The translations under genes and the position numbers were made by a program. The notes below the pieces were generated by a model, which was given only the letters and a program-made list of their open reading frames with translations, had not been told where the DNA came from and ran no database searches. DNA of 64,000 nt, taken from NCBI RefSeq assembly GCF_003144195.1, contig NW_020290004.1, positions 65,153 through 129,152 of the forward strand, written 5' to 3'. The stretch comes from Ceraceosorus guamensis. Its lineage: Eukaryota; Basidiomycota; Exobasidiomycetes; Ceraceosorales; Ceraceosoraceae. Below are positions 47,115 through 60,275 of the stretch, piece after piece. Numbering within the stretch: position 1 is the first letter of the stretch; the number at the start of each line of letters is the position of its first letter.

Positions 47115-48164
47115 TCAGGCTCCGTCTTTCCCGCCAAGACGTTGCCCACCACTGAGCTCTGAGAAGTGCCCTGGAACTTCCATGTAATCATCTTCTGCAT
47201 CTGTTGCCTCTTCTTCAGCGGGCTGTGCGGACCCTCTTTCTGGACTCTGCCTTTGCACAGTCGATACAGACGGAGACTGGGTCGGCCCGGCTTCGCGCTG
47301 TGCTAGCTCGCTCTTTGCCTTTGCTTCCCTTGCAATGCGCTCTCTCTCAACGCGCCGTCGTACACGCTCGCGATCCTCTTCAGCTTGCGACATGGCCAGC
47401 GCCTAAAGAGCCAAAATGGGCCAAGTGAGAGGATCGGTGCGTCCGAAGATGTTGTTGATGAATTAGTGGGATGCAAATCAGCAGCATCCTCGTGATCACT
47501 GACCTTTCTAGACTTCTCAGCTTGTGCTTCTCGCTCTTGCATGCTCTTGATCCTTTCTGCCGTCTCCTCCAAATTTCTCGCATGCTCATCAAGGCACTGC
47601 ACAACCAAATCCAATCTTGACCACGCAGCTGTGCCGGGCCTGAATTTCTCATCAAAGGCCCATTCTTCTTTGAAGTCCCGCACGCGGGTATTCCATCCAG
47701 CTAGATGGAGCAACTCCTTCGCCCCAGTCACGCACAGCACCTCTTTGTGAATCTTGGGCTGAGCAGACTTGAATGCGCGATACTCTGCTTCTTGAGGATG
47801 CTGCTGAACGTTGTGCAGCAGAGCATGCATGAGCTTCGAGAGACGGGAAAATCAGTCTTCGTGCAACGGTCTTCGGGACTCCAGCAGACTCACCCTTAGA
47901 CATCGCGACGTGACATGAGCAGACGCATTGGCGCTGATCTCCTTATCGAGCACCCGTTTGACCTTTCGGTGGTGAAGAAGGGACCGAGGCTCTCGTTAGC
48001 GAGGTGACAGGCAGCCAGACATGAGGTGCGTTTCTGCCCACTTTGAGCTTGAAGCTATTGCTGTCGAATCCATCCAGAGCTAAATGAGCTCCTCGACTTT
48101 GAGAGGCTGCCCGACTGCGCTCTTCAGCAGCACGAGCGGCAGCAGCCGCCTGAGCACTCGACAT
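47115..48164 (-). CDS. PUB (PUG) domain protein, likely Cdc48/p97 cofactor
   Basis: Exons complement(47115..47402, 47504..47833, 47894..47962, 48042..48164) give 269 residues. The middle matches the PUB domain, which in peptide N-glycanase and UBXD1 binds the C-terminal tail of the AAA ATPase Cdc48/p97: ALLHNVQQHPQEAEYRAFKS, then GAKELLHLAGW. Before it lies an Ala/Arg-rich coil; after it a long charged helix (EETAERIKSMQEREAQAEKS, EEDRERVRRRVERERIAREA) and an acidic tail. I see no UBX, thioredoxin or glycanase domain, so this would be a PUB-plus-coil protein. The third-to-fourth exon joins are well supported; the first intron (47963-48041) has a GTGGGC donor and a CTAAC branch site and is a little less sure. 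Confidence 0.75.
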
Positions 48165-48739
48165 CGCTCAAGTGAGAGTCTGTATGCTTCAAGTCATGGA
48201 CAAAGATCCTTCGACGCTTACGACTCCAAGGAGACACTCCGCACTAGATGCCAGCTCGTCGTCTGGCTCGACCTCGCAGCAAGAGTGGGTGAGCTCGAAG
48301 AGCCTGTCGCAGCGCGCGCAGGTGCCAAGCGGTGATGTTTATTCTCGAACACTCGACAAGTGCCACAAATGGACCTTGTCTTCTGCCTGGTCTGATCTGT
48401 GTCGAGATTGGAGCGAAGCAGCTGGATGGCGAGGAACGGTTGGTGGTTGTGTTGGATGTGGTCACGAATTACCACTACGCGCCCTCACAATCTGGAGTAA
48501 GCAAGCGCAGCACGGCGCGCAGAGACAAAATGTACACCGCCACTCGTGACTGCATAGCACGTGCGCGCAGTCTTCATTATATCGTGACACTCTTCTCGTC
48601 CAACATCCCCTCCTTGCCAGCGAGCTCCAATCAGCCCACACTGCTTAGACGAGCCAAGAGCTTACGACTTGGATGACCTCATTGATGGGATTGTAACAGT
48701 CTTATTGTACATGCGATGGAAATGCGATCCGATGTCAGG
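48165..48739. other. spacer between the PUB gene and RIX7 with an unassigned plus-strand open frame
   Basis: Promoter of the PUB gene plus the 3' end of RIX7. A plus-strand frame at 48332-48676 contains a non-repetitive, protein-like stretch (CLLPGLICVEIGAK, EERLVVVLDVVTNY), but its first exon cannot be built convincingly and no family is recognised. I leave it unassigned. Confidence 0.4.
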
Positions 48740-51794
<3,055 letters not shown>

Positions 51795-52598
51795 GGTCGA
51801 AGGACGTGGGGAGCAGACCAGCAGTGTGAGTTCAGGCTCGCCACGCCACGGAGTCGGTGCAGCACACTTCACGTGGCGGAAATCATATGATGATACGCAT
51901 GCACTCGATGGCAGGCGCCAGGCTGGAGATGGGATGGTAGAGAACTTGAACCCAACGCTTGCGGCTGAGGTCGCCCTTCAGGAGTCGCACCTCACGATGA
52001 GTATACGAAGGCCTGCGCTGATGATGATCAGCCGAGATGCAAGGCGCAAAAAATTCTTCTCGCTGTAGCAGCGTGACACAACTGAGCCGCGGAGGCCGCG
52101 GATCGCGTTGGTCACAGCAGAATACGCGCGCGCGCGCAACTGTAGAAGCGACCGCGGATCACGCGCGAATCGGTCTTTTTTCAAGGCATCGTCATGACTC
52201 ATGACTGATTTCGGCGACATCACTCGAACTGCTGATCGCCCCAATAAGGGATGTCATCCGTGTATCAGGCTGTCATGTCTCAGATTGACGTTGCGCAAGC
52301 CGTCAATGATCTCGATAACCCCCCTTCCCACACGCGCTGTCACTCGTTCGAAATCGATGTCAATGCAAGTCAAAGACCGCGATGAGCAAAGGCCGAGGGA
52401 CGCTTTACCCTGAAAGACCGTTGCTCCACCAGTGTGGTGTGGAAGTGGTACAAGAACTCGATGATGAGAGACTGGATACGGGAACGGAGCTGGATATAAT
52501 GCAGTCGTGCGAAGGTTAGCAGGGAGTGTGCAGTCTCGGCTGGACGGCGAAGCGCATTGACATGACACCGTGCTGTCTGCGTCCATTGGCGGCGACGC
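51795..52598. other. spacer between RIX7 and the acetate transporter
   Basis: An 800-base spacer with the RIX7 promoter and the 3' end of the acetate transporter gene. A (GC)n run lies near 52124-52138. No gene is seen; open frames at 52254-52621 lack support. Confidence 0.5.
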
Positions 52599-54108
52599 TC
52601 AGTCCTTGCGAGAGAGGTCACCGACAGGGAGGGTGAAGAGACTGGTTTCGGGAGTCAGCAAGCCGGCAGCGCCGACATAGAAGGCGATGGCAGCAGTAAT
52701 GATGCCGAAAGCGCCAGCAGCAACCTCGACCATGGAGTTGCCGCTGAACTCTGTTGGATGAACGAAAAATTCCTCAAGGTGAGCATCAAAGTCGCCTTTG
52801 TACTCAGACTTTGGACGACTCACCCGCGCCGACCAGGAGCCAGAAGGTGATGTCCAGGAAGAGGAACAGAGAGGCGAGACCAATGGAAGCTCGGAAAGAG
52901 GCGAGCAGCATGATGACTGTTGAGGAGATATGCAAAGCTGCGTCAACGCTGAGGCTCGACTACGCTCGCGTGACGAGATCTTGAGCTCACAAGTGAAAAT
53001 TCCCCAAGAGGTCTGCATGTATCAATGCGCACAAGAGAGCACAGCCACACAGTGAGGGTCAACCAAATTGTCAGCGTTGGGATCCTTTCGGGCGCACTAC
53101 AGTATCACACCCTTTGGCTGTACTCACGCTACGGGATTGAAGGCAGGAGAGCATGACGGGGAGTCGGAAAGGTCAGCATTCATGCACATTCGGAGCTGTG
53201 GAGACGATGAGGGCCTAGCTCACACTGTGCAAAAGAGGTTGTGGCGAAGAGTCAGCACATGGTCCAATAGACGGCGCTATTCGAAGCTGTCGGCGACGGC
53301 ACACTCACGATAGATGCCGACAGCGGAAGTGAACTGGGAGTCGAAAGCGTTTTCGGCCATGAAAGCCTCTTGGACACCAAAGAATGGGATGAAGAGGGCA
53401 GCGTACTGGGTCGATCACGAGGCGACGAGGGAGTGTTAGCTTCATGTATGCAGACCCCTAACCTAGCGAGCTAGCGCGGACCCGTTATTTGGAATGTCTC
53501 GCAGACGGGTACTCACGCTCCACCAGAAGGCTCCGTAAGAGCAGAAAGCGGTAGCGCCGAATGTGTTTCCGGATGCGAACTCCCAAACACCAGCGACGAA
53601 TTGGGCCAGACCACCGTAAGCGACTGCAAGACCGATGACAGCGTTGGGCACAGAAACGCCGCGAACGCCGGCGTTGTAGAACGACAGAGTCCAAGTAGTT
53701 GCCGCGAAGCCGAACAGGCCCAAAGGAGCGGGGTTAGCGAATTTGCGGCTGAAAGGGACGAGAAGTAGCGCGCGAGTCAGCTTTGTCGCAGATGTATGCG
53801 CTATTTGCGATGCGATGCAAATTTCCGAGCTGCTCACTGGAAAACTGGGAAGGCGGGCTGGGTGGTGTCGATGTTGTGTCCGCCAGGTGTCACGGCACGT
53901 TGAGTGGGCGCTATGAGATCAGGTCAAGAGAGGAGCCAGTGTCGGCGAGGCTGTAGAATTCAGCACTCATTATCTCGTGACGTGTCTAGCAGCGTCCAAA
54001 TCACAAGCTCTGCACTGCTCGATTCGGCCCTGAAGGCTGTTTGCTCGCTCACTCACCACCACCGCTGTAGACCTTTTCGGCATCTTGAGTGGCGTGCTCG
54101 TTCGACAT
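52599..54108 (-). CDS. GPR1/FUN34/YaaH acetate transporter (Ady2/Ato type) with two 1-nt exons
   Basis: Plasma-membrane acetate/ammonium carrier with six helices. Exons complement(52599..52750, 52824..52916, 52991..53012, 53128, 53224, 53309..53405, 53517..53748, 53838..53910, 54057..54108) give 240 residues. The family signature NPAPLGLFGFA follows the N-terminal tail. Other marks are YGGLAQFVAGVWEF, FGATAFCSYGAFWWS, PFFGVQEAF, SWGIFTF, LLASFRASIGL, LFLFLDITFWLLVG and a C-terminal GAAGLLTP segment. The odd part is exons 5 and 6: exon 4 ends IY plus one base, exon 7 begins with ACC-TCT-TGG in phase 0, and the two missing bases are supplied by single nucleotides T and C, each flanked by AG before and GTGAG after, giving Leu where Ady2 relatives have Leu (GxYLLxW). 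Exon 7 is 22 bases. The acetyl-CoA genes in the first 24 kb fit its role. Confidence 0.9.
53013..53308 (-). other. three-intron block with two single-nucleotide exons
   Basis: Introns 53308-53225 (84 nt), 53223-53129 (95 nt) and 53127-53013 (115 nt) each have a GTGAGY donor, a GCTGAC branch site and a YAG acceptor. They are separated by one base each: plus position 53224 (T on the minus strand) and 53128 (C). With the preceding C of exon 4 they spell CTC. Confidence 0.75.
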
Positions 54109-56950
54109 TTTGACTGCTTCGAGGGTTGGAAGAGGTGAAAGAGTTGGGTAAAGTGACAAGACCGATGGAAAGGATGCTGTGGTAGACGGGAGGTGATGCG
54201 GGGTTGAGGTAAAGCAAGCAGATGTCTTCATATATGTACCCATACGCGATGCTCCACCACCTGCGGACAGAGCTTCAGCTTTTTTGACTGGATGTTTGCT
54301 GCTTGGTGCTCCCGAGGTGCCGGAAAACACTTGCCAACGCGCGAGATCGCGCTAAGGTTCCGATGCACTGCTCGTCGTCATGTTTCACTTGGCCACTTTG
54401 GCACTTGATCTGCCAAAGTTGAAGTAAGGGCAAGCAAGCACTCACAACTTGGATTCCATGGATTCTCGTGCTGTTGAGCGTCCGTCGTCACAGCTGTCGT
54501 ATCCGTGACTTGCCCTGGTATGCCTGCAGGGGTGGCATGCTCTACCGGTTAGGCCGCTGTGACGTTGGAGGCGGACCGTCTGTTGGGGTGTATGCGCGTT
54601 GCTTCTTCCGCCCAACAGCTAGGCAGCAGAGCGGGAGCGCAATTAAGAGCTAAGAGAGAAAAGTCATACTTTGACTGACAGGCTACTGTAGTTGCTGCTG
54701 CATGATGCTGCGTGCATCCCACCCATACCCACCCATATCATCAGCTGCCTGCTCCACACTCGTGGCTCGCTAATCACCGGCTCAAGTCGAAAGCGCGCTC
54801 ATTTGGTCCGCGGGGTTGTGCAGATGAGTGCGGGGTAGCGCTGTCTGAGCTCGCGATCGTCACATCACACGCGCGGCAAGCGCTGAAGCCCGTCCCGCAT
54901 GAGAAAAAAAAAGTGATCGAATGAGCCCCATCAAGGCGGGGCGCCGCGCTGGGTAGGCATCTCAACGGTGTCACTGTTGTGGTGTGGCCCCATCTTCCAG
55001 CGGCTCCAGAGATGTGGGTCCAGTCCATGCAGGAAGTGGCTCATCAGCAAGATCTTCATGCTTGCCGTCACAACCGACTACTCCACATTCAAAAGACATA
55101 TTTCGCGGCAACAAGCTCCGGCTCCGCTTAGAGCCGCTGCCAATCAGGAGTGTCCTGCAATCGTGAGTATATAGAGAAGCTAAGCTAGGCCCTCATTGTA
55201 ACGGCAGCCTTTGCAGTTGAGTATGGGGTAAGAGCTACGGCAGGCACAGCCCAGGTTGTCTGATGTGCCCTACATGTGTGGATGCGAAGAGCACGTGCAC
55301 GTCGTGGCTTCGCGCCTCGATGCGACCTGAACGACCGTGGCCAGTCAGCAAGTCGACGGCCATAAGCAGGGTGCAGGACCCCTCAGCCAAAGAGTAACAA
55401 GTCAGAAGAGTCAAGAGTGATTCGCCGTCACCTTCGCCCACTCTCCGTCGTGGCTCCTGCTCTCGCTTGCGGATGGCACGAGCATCTTGTTCATATCGAT
55501 GAGGCTCCGCATCGCGAACAGAGGAGAAGAGTGATCATGAGCGAACACGCGTTTCCTCTCATTTAAGCCTTGATTAGCGACGCGGAGCAGACCGCATCCG
55601 TGCGAAGCTGCTGCTGCTTGACTCACAATTAGCGTATTCTGAGTGCGAGCAAGCTGCATTCAGGTCGTGTTCCAAGCCGTCTCGGATGGGACGGCACCCT
55701 TGGGTCTTCCGCCGCCGTCGAGTCTCGAGCTCGATATGGCATTCTGTGGTTGATCAGTGTGTCTTGGGCGCCAGGTACCGAGGTCCGACATGAACATCAA
55801 CAGGAAGTCTTGTGGCGATCGAGTGGGCTTGCATTAGCCTATACTACTACTACTGCACCTCAGGATCAGTCTTGTCCGAGCTGCACCCCAGGTCGGTAGA
55901 TCTTTGCACTCGTGACTGCTGGTCGTCATTTGCGCTGCACCCATGGAGACTTTTCTTGGCTAGCAGTCACAGTGCCAGTATCTCGGCAGCTCGCTGTGGC
56001 TCTCCACTGCTTCAAATTGGATTGTCATTCGCTCGCGCGGTCCATACGAGTCTTGGGTCATCATTCTTGATTGATCTTGGGGCTTTTTGATCTCCTTCCG
56101 CATTTGTCGAGTAGTGAAGAAGTGTAGACCTGCGAAGCCATCCACGGCGAATCCTTTCAAAGTCCGCAGCCAAGTCAGCTCGGCATGATCCCAAGCCATT
56201 ACGCATGCACGATCAGCAGGCATGACGAAAAGCCACCTAACCGGCGGTCTGGGCTCTTGCTTGGCTCTCCGCGTCTTCATCGTGAGAGGAGCGAGGCGAC
56301 GCGGGGCCGCTGGACGAACATGGACGCCATCTTCTTCGTCGTCAAAGAGGTGGGTAGAAGCTTCGCTCAGGTCACACAGTGCGTTCACCTGCGATCCCTC
56401 TGGTGATGCTGGGCTGAGGGACGTCTCAAAGACACCCATTTCCCACATCGGCTCAGTCAACAACTGTGGATATTCGGCCCTTGGCAGCGTGGCAGCAGGC
56501 AGAAGCACCGGTGGACAAGCTGCTGAGGCAAACCACCTGTGTAAGTACTGTATGCACAGCCCAGTCGGGAATGACTCTCGGCGACGGTGACTGAACGCAT
56601 GTGTCAACGCGGTCCTAAGCATACCTCTGGCCAGCGAGCCAGGCACGGACAGCGAGAGTGGAAGAGAAGAAGATGTCACGACTTGAAAGCCGCTCTGGCC
56701 GTCTTGGGTTTTGACTGATGAGCGTAATTGAAATTACCCAGCCATGCAATCGTGAATCGACAGCATGGTCCTTTCAACTCGCTCGCAGTACCAACGTACA
56801 CCGGCAAGCGGTCCGCGTGATATACAAGTAGAATCGCCAACCCAGGAGAGTCACAGCGGCACGTGATTGACCTAGATGGCATTAACAGACCGTACTTGTA
56901 CAAAGTGTTTGGCGAGGAGAGCTTAGAGACACGGACAACGATGATCCTGG
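54109..56950. other. 2.8-kb gene-poor region with two weak candidates
   Basis: Left end: promoter of the acetate transporter. Elsewhere: a possible small spliced minus-strand frame at about 55240-55660 with reasonable intron signals but no known domain, and an open frame at 55960-56637 listed separately. No tRNA, transposon or repeat array is visible. Confidence 0.4.
55960..56637 (-). CDS. hypothetical protein (weak)
   Basis: A 225-residue open frame starting MLRTALTHAFSHRRRESF. The Arg/His-rich start looks like a mitochondrial presequence, and the composition is varied rather than repetitive, but no family is recognised and no intron is needed. It follows NSA2 on the same strand with about 310 bases between. 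It may be chance; GC-rich DNA produces open frames of this size. Confidence 0.28.
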   Translation of the reverse strand, partial: SLARGMLRTALTHAFSHRRRESFPTGLCIQYLHRWFASAACPPVLLPAATLPRAEYPQLLTEPMWEMGVFETSLSPASPEGSQVNALCDLSEASTHLFDDEEDGVHVRPAAPRRLAPLTMKTRRAKQEPRPPVRWLFVMPADRACVMAWDHAELTWLRTLKGFAVDGFAGLHFFTTRQMRKEIKKPQDQSRMMTQDSYGPRERMTIQFEAVESHSELPRYWHCDC

Positions 56951-58156
56951 TCATTGCGAAAGTAACAAGACGCCATTGACGCAACCGTCATTTTCCTGAG
57001 CATGGGCAAGGCGCAAAGGCGGCGTCGGAGTCAGTGATGACGGGCGAAGCGTAGAATTGCGCAGTCCGAGCGGGCAGGCTCTGGCCTGTGAGCGTCGTGA
57101 TTCGCAGCCGGTACCGAGCTTTGACGCTGTCTATGAGCACTCACGGGGTTATTTGTGATCTGCGCGTACTTTCCCCATACCACTTTGCCGCCAGTGGTCA
57201 CCATGCCCAGCTCAGACACATTGACCTCGATGATTGTGCCTTTGGTCAACACTCCAAGCTGCGTGTACATGGGCGATTGAGGGTTCTTCTTGACGCCAAT
57301 AATCGGCAGCTGGAACGTGGCTTTGAGATCCGCTGCAGGGTAAGACGCCTCACGGCAGGTCAGAACGGCGCTCTATGATCCACAGGAACCAGTCAAATGG
57401 GGTATGATGTGACTTCAGAGCCCATACACCGTTGCGGAGACGTGACTCACGATGTGTAATGTGGGCCTTTTTGTACCGCAGACCCATCGGGCGTACAAAC
57501 CGCTCCAGCTTGGGGGGCTTTCGCGTGAAGCTCTCGCCAACAAAGGTAGCCTTTGTGACCATTCTCTTCCACCCCTTGCCCTTTCTCTTACCTGTCTTCA
57601 TTACCTTGAACACCTCATCCTCTGCGATTCCTCTGACCTGAGGAAGTGGCACGGCATACTTGGCAGCTTTGTCCTTCCTTCTCTCCTTGACAGCGCTGCT
57701 AAGAGCCTTGGCATCCTTCTGACCTTCCCTATCCAGCAAGTATGTTGGCAGTGCTTCATCAGGTGTCTCTGACGTCGAAGCAGCCTTGACATCCCGTTCG
57801 TCCCTCGCCTTCAAAGTCTTCTTCATCTGGATCTTCTCTAATCGCTTCGCCCGGTTCATCATCTTGGCCTTGAGGCCGATAGTGTGCTTGGCGACCGCGG
57901 AAGCCTTGTGCGTTGAGCGCGCCTCGCGCTTTCGCCTGGTGAAATCAGGGGAGAGATTCAATATCACCGACTCCTGGCCCGACGGCGAGCCCAGCACACT
58001 CACATGCGCTCATCATGGTCAAGCCGTTTGCCATGTCGGCGTTGGTGCTCCTCGATGTAGTCGTTCTGAAACACGAATCCGGATGGGGTAGACCCGGTTG
58101 ATCAGCAGACATGGCTAGTGCGAGTCAGCGGACGGAGGCGCACTCACTTGGGGCAT
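56951..58156 (-). CDS. NSA2: ribosome biogenesis factor NSA2
   Basis: Nucleolar protein needed for maturation of 27S pre-rRNA in the 60S pathway. Exons complement(56951..56995, 57145..57332, 57451..57935, 58004..58065, 58148..58156) give 262 residues, the standard length. The first coding exon is only nine bases (ATGCCCCAA, Met-Pro-Gln), then [21 protein letters not shown]. Next come [12 protein letters not shown], the basic core [57 protein letters not shown], and the S8e-like C-terminal part ending in [14 protein letters not shown]. The small last exon was found by its fit to the NNPENDGC...VLLV ending of the family. NSA2 and RIX7, both 60S factors, are 5 kb apart with the acetate transporter between. 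Confidence 0.96.
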
Positions 58157-58225
58157 TGTGGCAAGTCGATTGCAAGCTGGAGCGCCGGAGATGGGAGAGT
58201 ACGCGCACTGCGATGAACGACCGCG

Positions 58226-58876
58226 CTAGTCGGCCTTGGAGTGGGCCAAATCTGGACAGAGCACCTTCCAGCGGGAGCGTGGAGCTATGCGATGGATGTG
58301 CCTCGTTTTCCGCTTGATGGGTGATGCTTGGGAGGTGTGTCCGTGAGGTGTGTCAGTGAGGTGTGTCAGTGAGGTGTGTCCGTGAGGTTGTGTGTGAGGC
58401 AGAGGGTAGCAGCGCAGGTACTGTCGCAGTGTGAGCACAAAGATAGCTGCGCAAAGGATGAGCAGCAGCAAAAATGTTGCAGGTATACGCATCACGCCTC
58501 GTCTAAAATTCCTGGCCTCGGAAACGGGGGCAGTGGGACGCGCAGCGAGTCGCAGATCGGGAAGCAGAATCTTCTCGATGGAGCGCAGGCGCGCGAGCTC
58601 CCCATCCCTCACGAACTCGTGGATTTCCGTGAGTCTGACACTGGTGACTCTGACTCCAGTCACAGCGTCTCGTTTGGCCGTCTCCACGACTGCTGGATGT
58701 GCAACAACTTGGATTGCATGCAGGAAGCCTCCCGCCTTTCTTGCCGGAATTTGACAATCTTGAATGTGAATGAGGCTTACATTCGGTGCGCTGTGGCTGG
58801 ATCGATCTCCTACCCTGTGGATGGGTGAGCATGTAGCAATCACGGCGGATAAGCGCGGCCGGCTATGAAGAGGCAA
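58226..58876 (-). CDS. hypothetical small membrane protein (weak)
   Basis: Open frame of up to 216 residues. Its middle is varied and helical-looking (VVETAKRDAVTGVRVTSVRL, FVRDGELARLRSIEKILLP) and is followed by one strong membrane segment, ATFLLLLILCAAIFVL. The C-terminal part is translated from the 13-bp minisatellite and is probably not coding or is recently altered. Start and end are not defined. It lies in the NSA2 promoter region on the same strand, ending 70 bases from the NSA2 start, which argues against a normal separate gene. Confidence 0.25.
   Translation of the reverse strand: MPLHSRPRLSAVIATCSPIHRVGDRSSHSAPNVSLIHIQDCQIPARKAGGFLHAIQVVAHPAVVETAKRDAVTGVRVTSVRLTEIHEFVRDGELARLRSIEKILLPDLRLAARPTAPVSEARNFRRGVMRIPATFLLLLILCAAIFVLTLRQYLRCYPLPHTQPHGHTSLTHLTDTPHGHTSQASPIKRKTRHIHRIAPRSRWKVLCPDLAHSKAD
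58332..58383. repeat. 13-bp minisatellite, four units of GAGGTGTGTCMGT
   Basis: Units start at 58332, 58345, 58358 and 58371; the first and last have C, the middle two A, at the variable position. A shorter, decayed unit follows. Confidence 0.93.
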
Positions 58877-60101
58877 TCAAATTCGTGATTCACGGACACA
58901 CGGTCGCAATTTACAGCGTCCAGGTTCGTCGAGTGGGCGGTCAGACGCGCTCGCACTGGAGAATCAAAGCCATGAGTCGTCGACTTCGATGCACACGTCA
59001 TTCACCCATCGAAGTGACATTCATCGTGACTGGAAAGAAGGCTTGCGCTTCCCTCGCAGCGTTTACCGCGTTCAAGATCTAGCATGTTGCAAAGGCTTTT
59101 TACCATGACGGCATCCGCGGAGCGCCCCGCATCAATGAAGAGGGCTGGCTGTAGTCCGCTCTCACACTACAAAGTAAGAATGAACCATCACCTTGTGTCC
59201 GCCGTTGCTCCATTGTCATTGACCTTCAAATTTGGGCTCGTTGGCGCGAGCCCAGGTCTTGAGTGATTGTTGTGCGAAGAGGCTCAAGCCTAGCAGCATG
59301 CAGCGAGCTCCTCGATATTCCTCCTTCACGCGCGGGCCACGTACCTGTGTATACCCACGTCGTGACTCTCCGCGTTGCTGAGCCGCAGCCACATTCGTGA
59401 TTGTGATTCACAATCAGCATCAAAATTTGCGACTTCTCTTTTCACCCACTTTCCACCGAGGCTACGGCAGCGCACGGCACGGTGGCTGATTCTACGAGAC
59501 TTGCGTCCGCCACTGTGAGAGGAGGACTGAGCAGCAGGTGCTGCGCATGCGGATGCCGCCAAGTGCCACGCAGCGATGAATGGCTTGACGTCTTCGTGGA
59601 GGGCGAAGCAAGGGAAGCCCGCAATAAGCTGCAGCCACGGTGCACAGAGGATTTTGATTGCCTTGCTCAATTGGGTGCGATCGAGGGGCCGAGATAATTG
59701 CCACAAAGGGCACTCCTCTGACGTCCACGAAGTAAGGTGTATGCGCTTCGATCCATCTGTCCGCGAGGCTATGCGATGACTCGTCGTGACAGAGCCTCTC
59801 AAACTCGAATCTAGACTTTCTTGATTGCGGTGCAACGTGTCGAGGTTATCTTGGTCAGCGTGGTCCATCAAGAACACTCAAGAACGCCGGTCTCATTCCA
59901 GCGCCTCTCAATCATTAGCTTGCCATGGTCAGAGGGTTTGCATTGAAAGCGGAATTGCTTCATCGATCACACTCCCGGCTAGTCACCAGATCGTGCGCCT
60001 TCTCACGCTCGCTCGGAAACGCGACCGCTCACTTCGGACATCGGTCCGACTCTGAGCAATGCACGCAAGAGTTGGCACAGCCATCAGCTCTGCACGAAAA
60101 G

Positions 60102-60109
60102 CATAAATA
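60102..60109 (+). promoter_or_regulatory. TATA-like box of the metallothionein gene
   Basis: cataaata, about 167 bases upstream of the ATG at 60276. I did not find a clear copper-response element near it. Confidence 0.4.
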
Positions 60110-60275
60110 GGCAGCCTGCTCCGCCCGTGTAGAATCCTCTCCTCACTTCGAAAATCAAGCCAAGTCAACTCTAATCTCACATCGAAGACGCACAACTTGA
60201 TCGCTGTGCAAACCTTGCAAACAAGCTCCTTCCTTACATCGTCTTTGAACAGCCTTAAAGCGCCTATCACTCAAG

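Larger units (their letters stand above)
58157..60275. other. 2.1-kb spacer between NSA2 and the metallothionein gene
   Basis: Holds both promoters (divergent genes), a 13-bp minisatellite, ATTCGTGATTCACG-type motifs at 58879-58895 and 59394-59420, and a weak candidate open frame listed separately. Nothing else is supported. Confidence 0.5.

Noticed and set aside
53129-53225. 8-nt exon (CTCCGAAT) as the link in the acetate transporter
   Set aside because: It keeps the frame but gives Pro-Pro-Asn instead of the conserved Leu and uses a weak GTGCAT donor; kept as the main alternative to test.
56676-56984. Minus-strand open frame of 102 residues starting MRQWRLVTF
   Set aside because: It overlaps the last exon of NSA2 in a different frame; the NSA2 ending [14 protein letters not shown] is much better supported.
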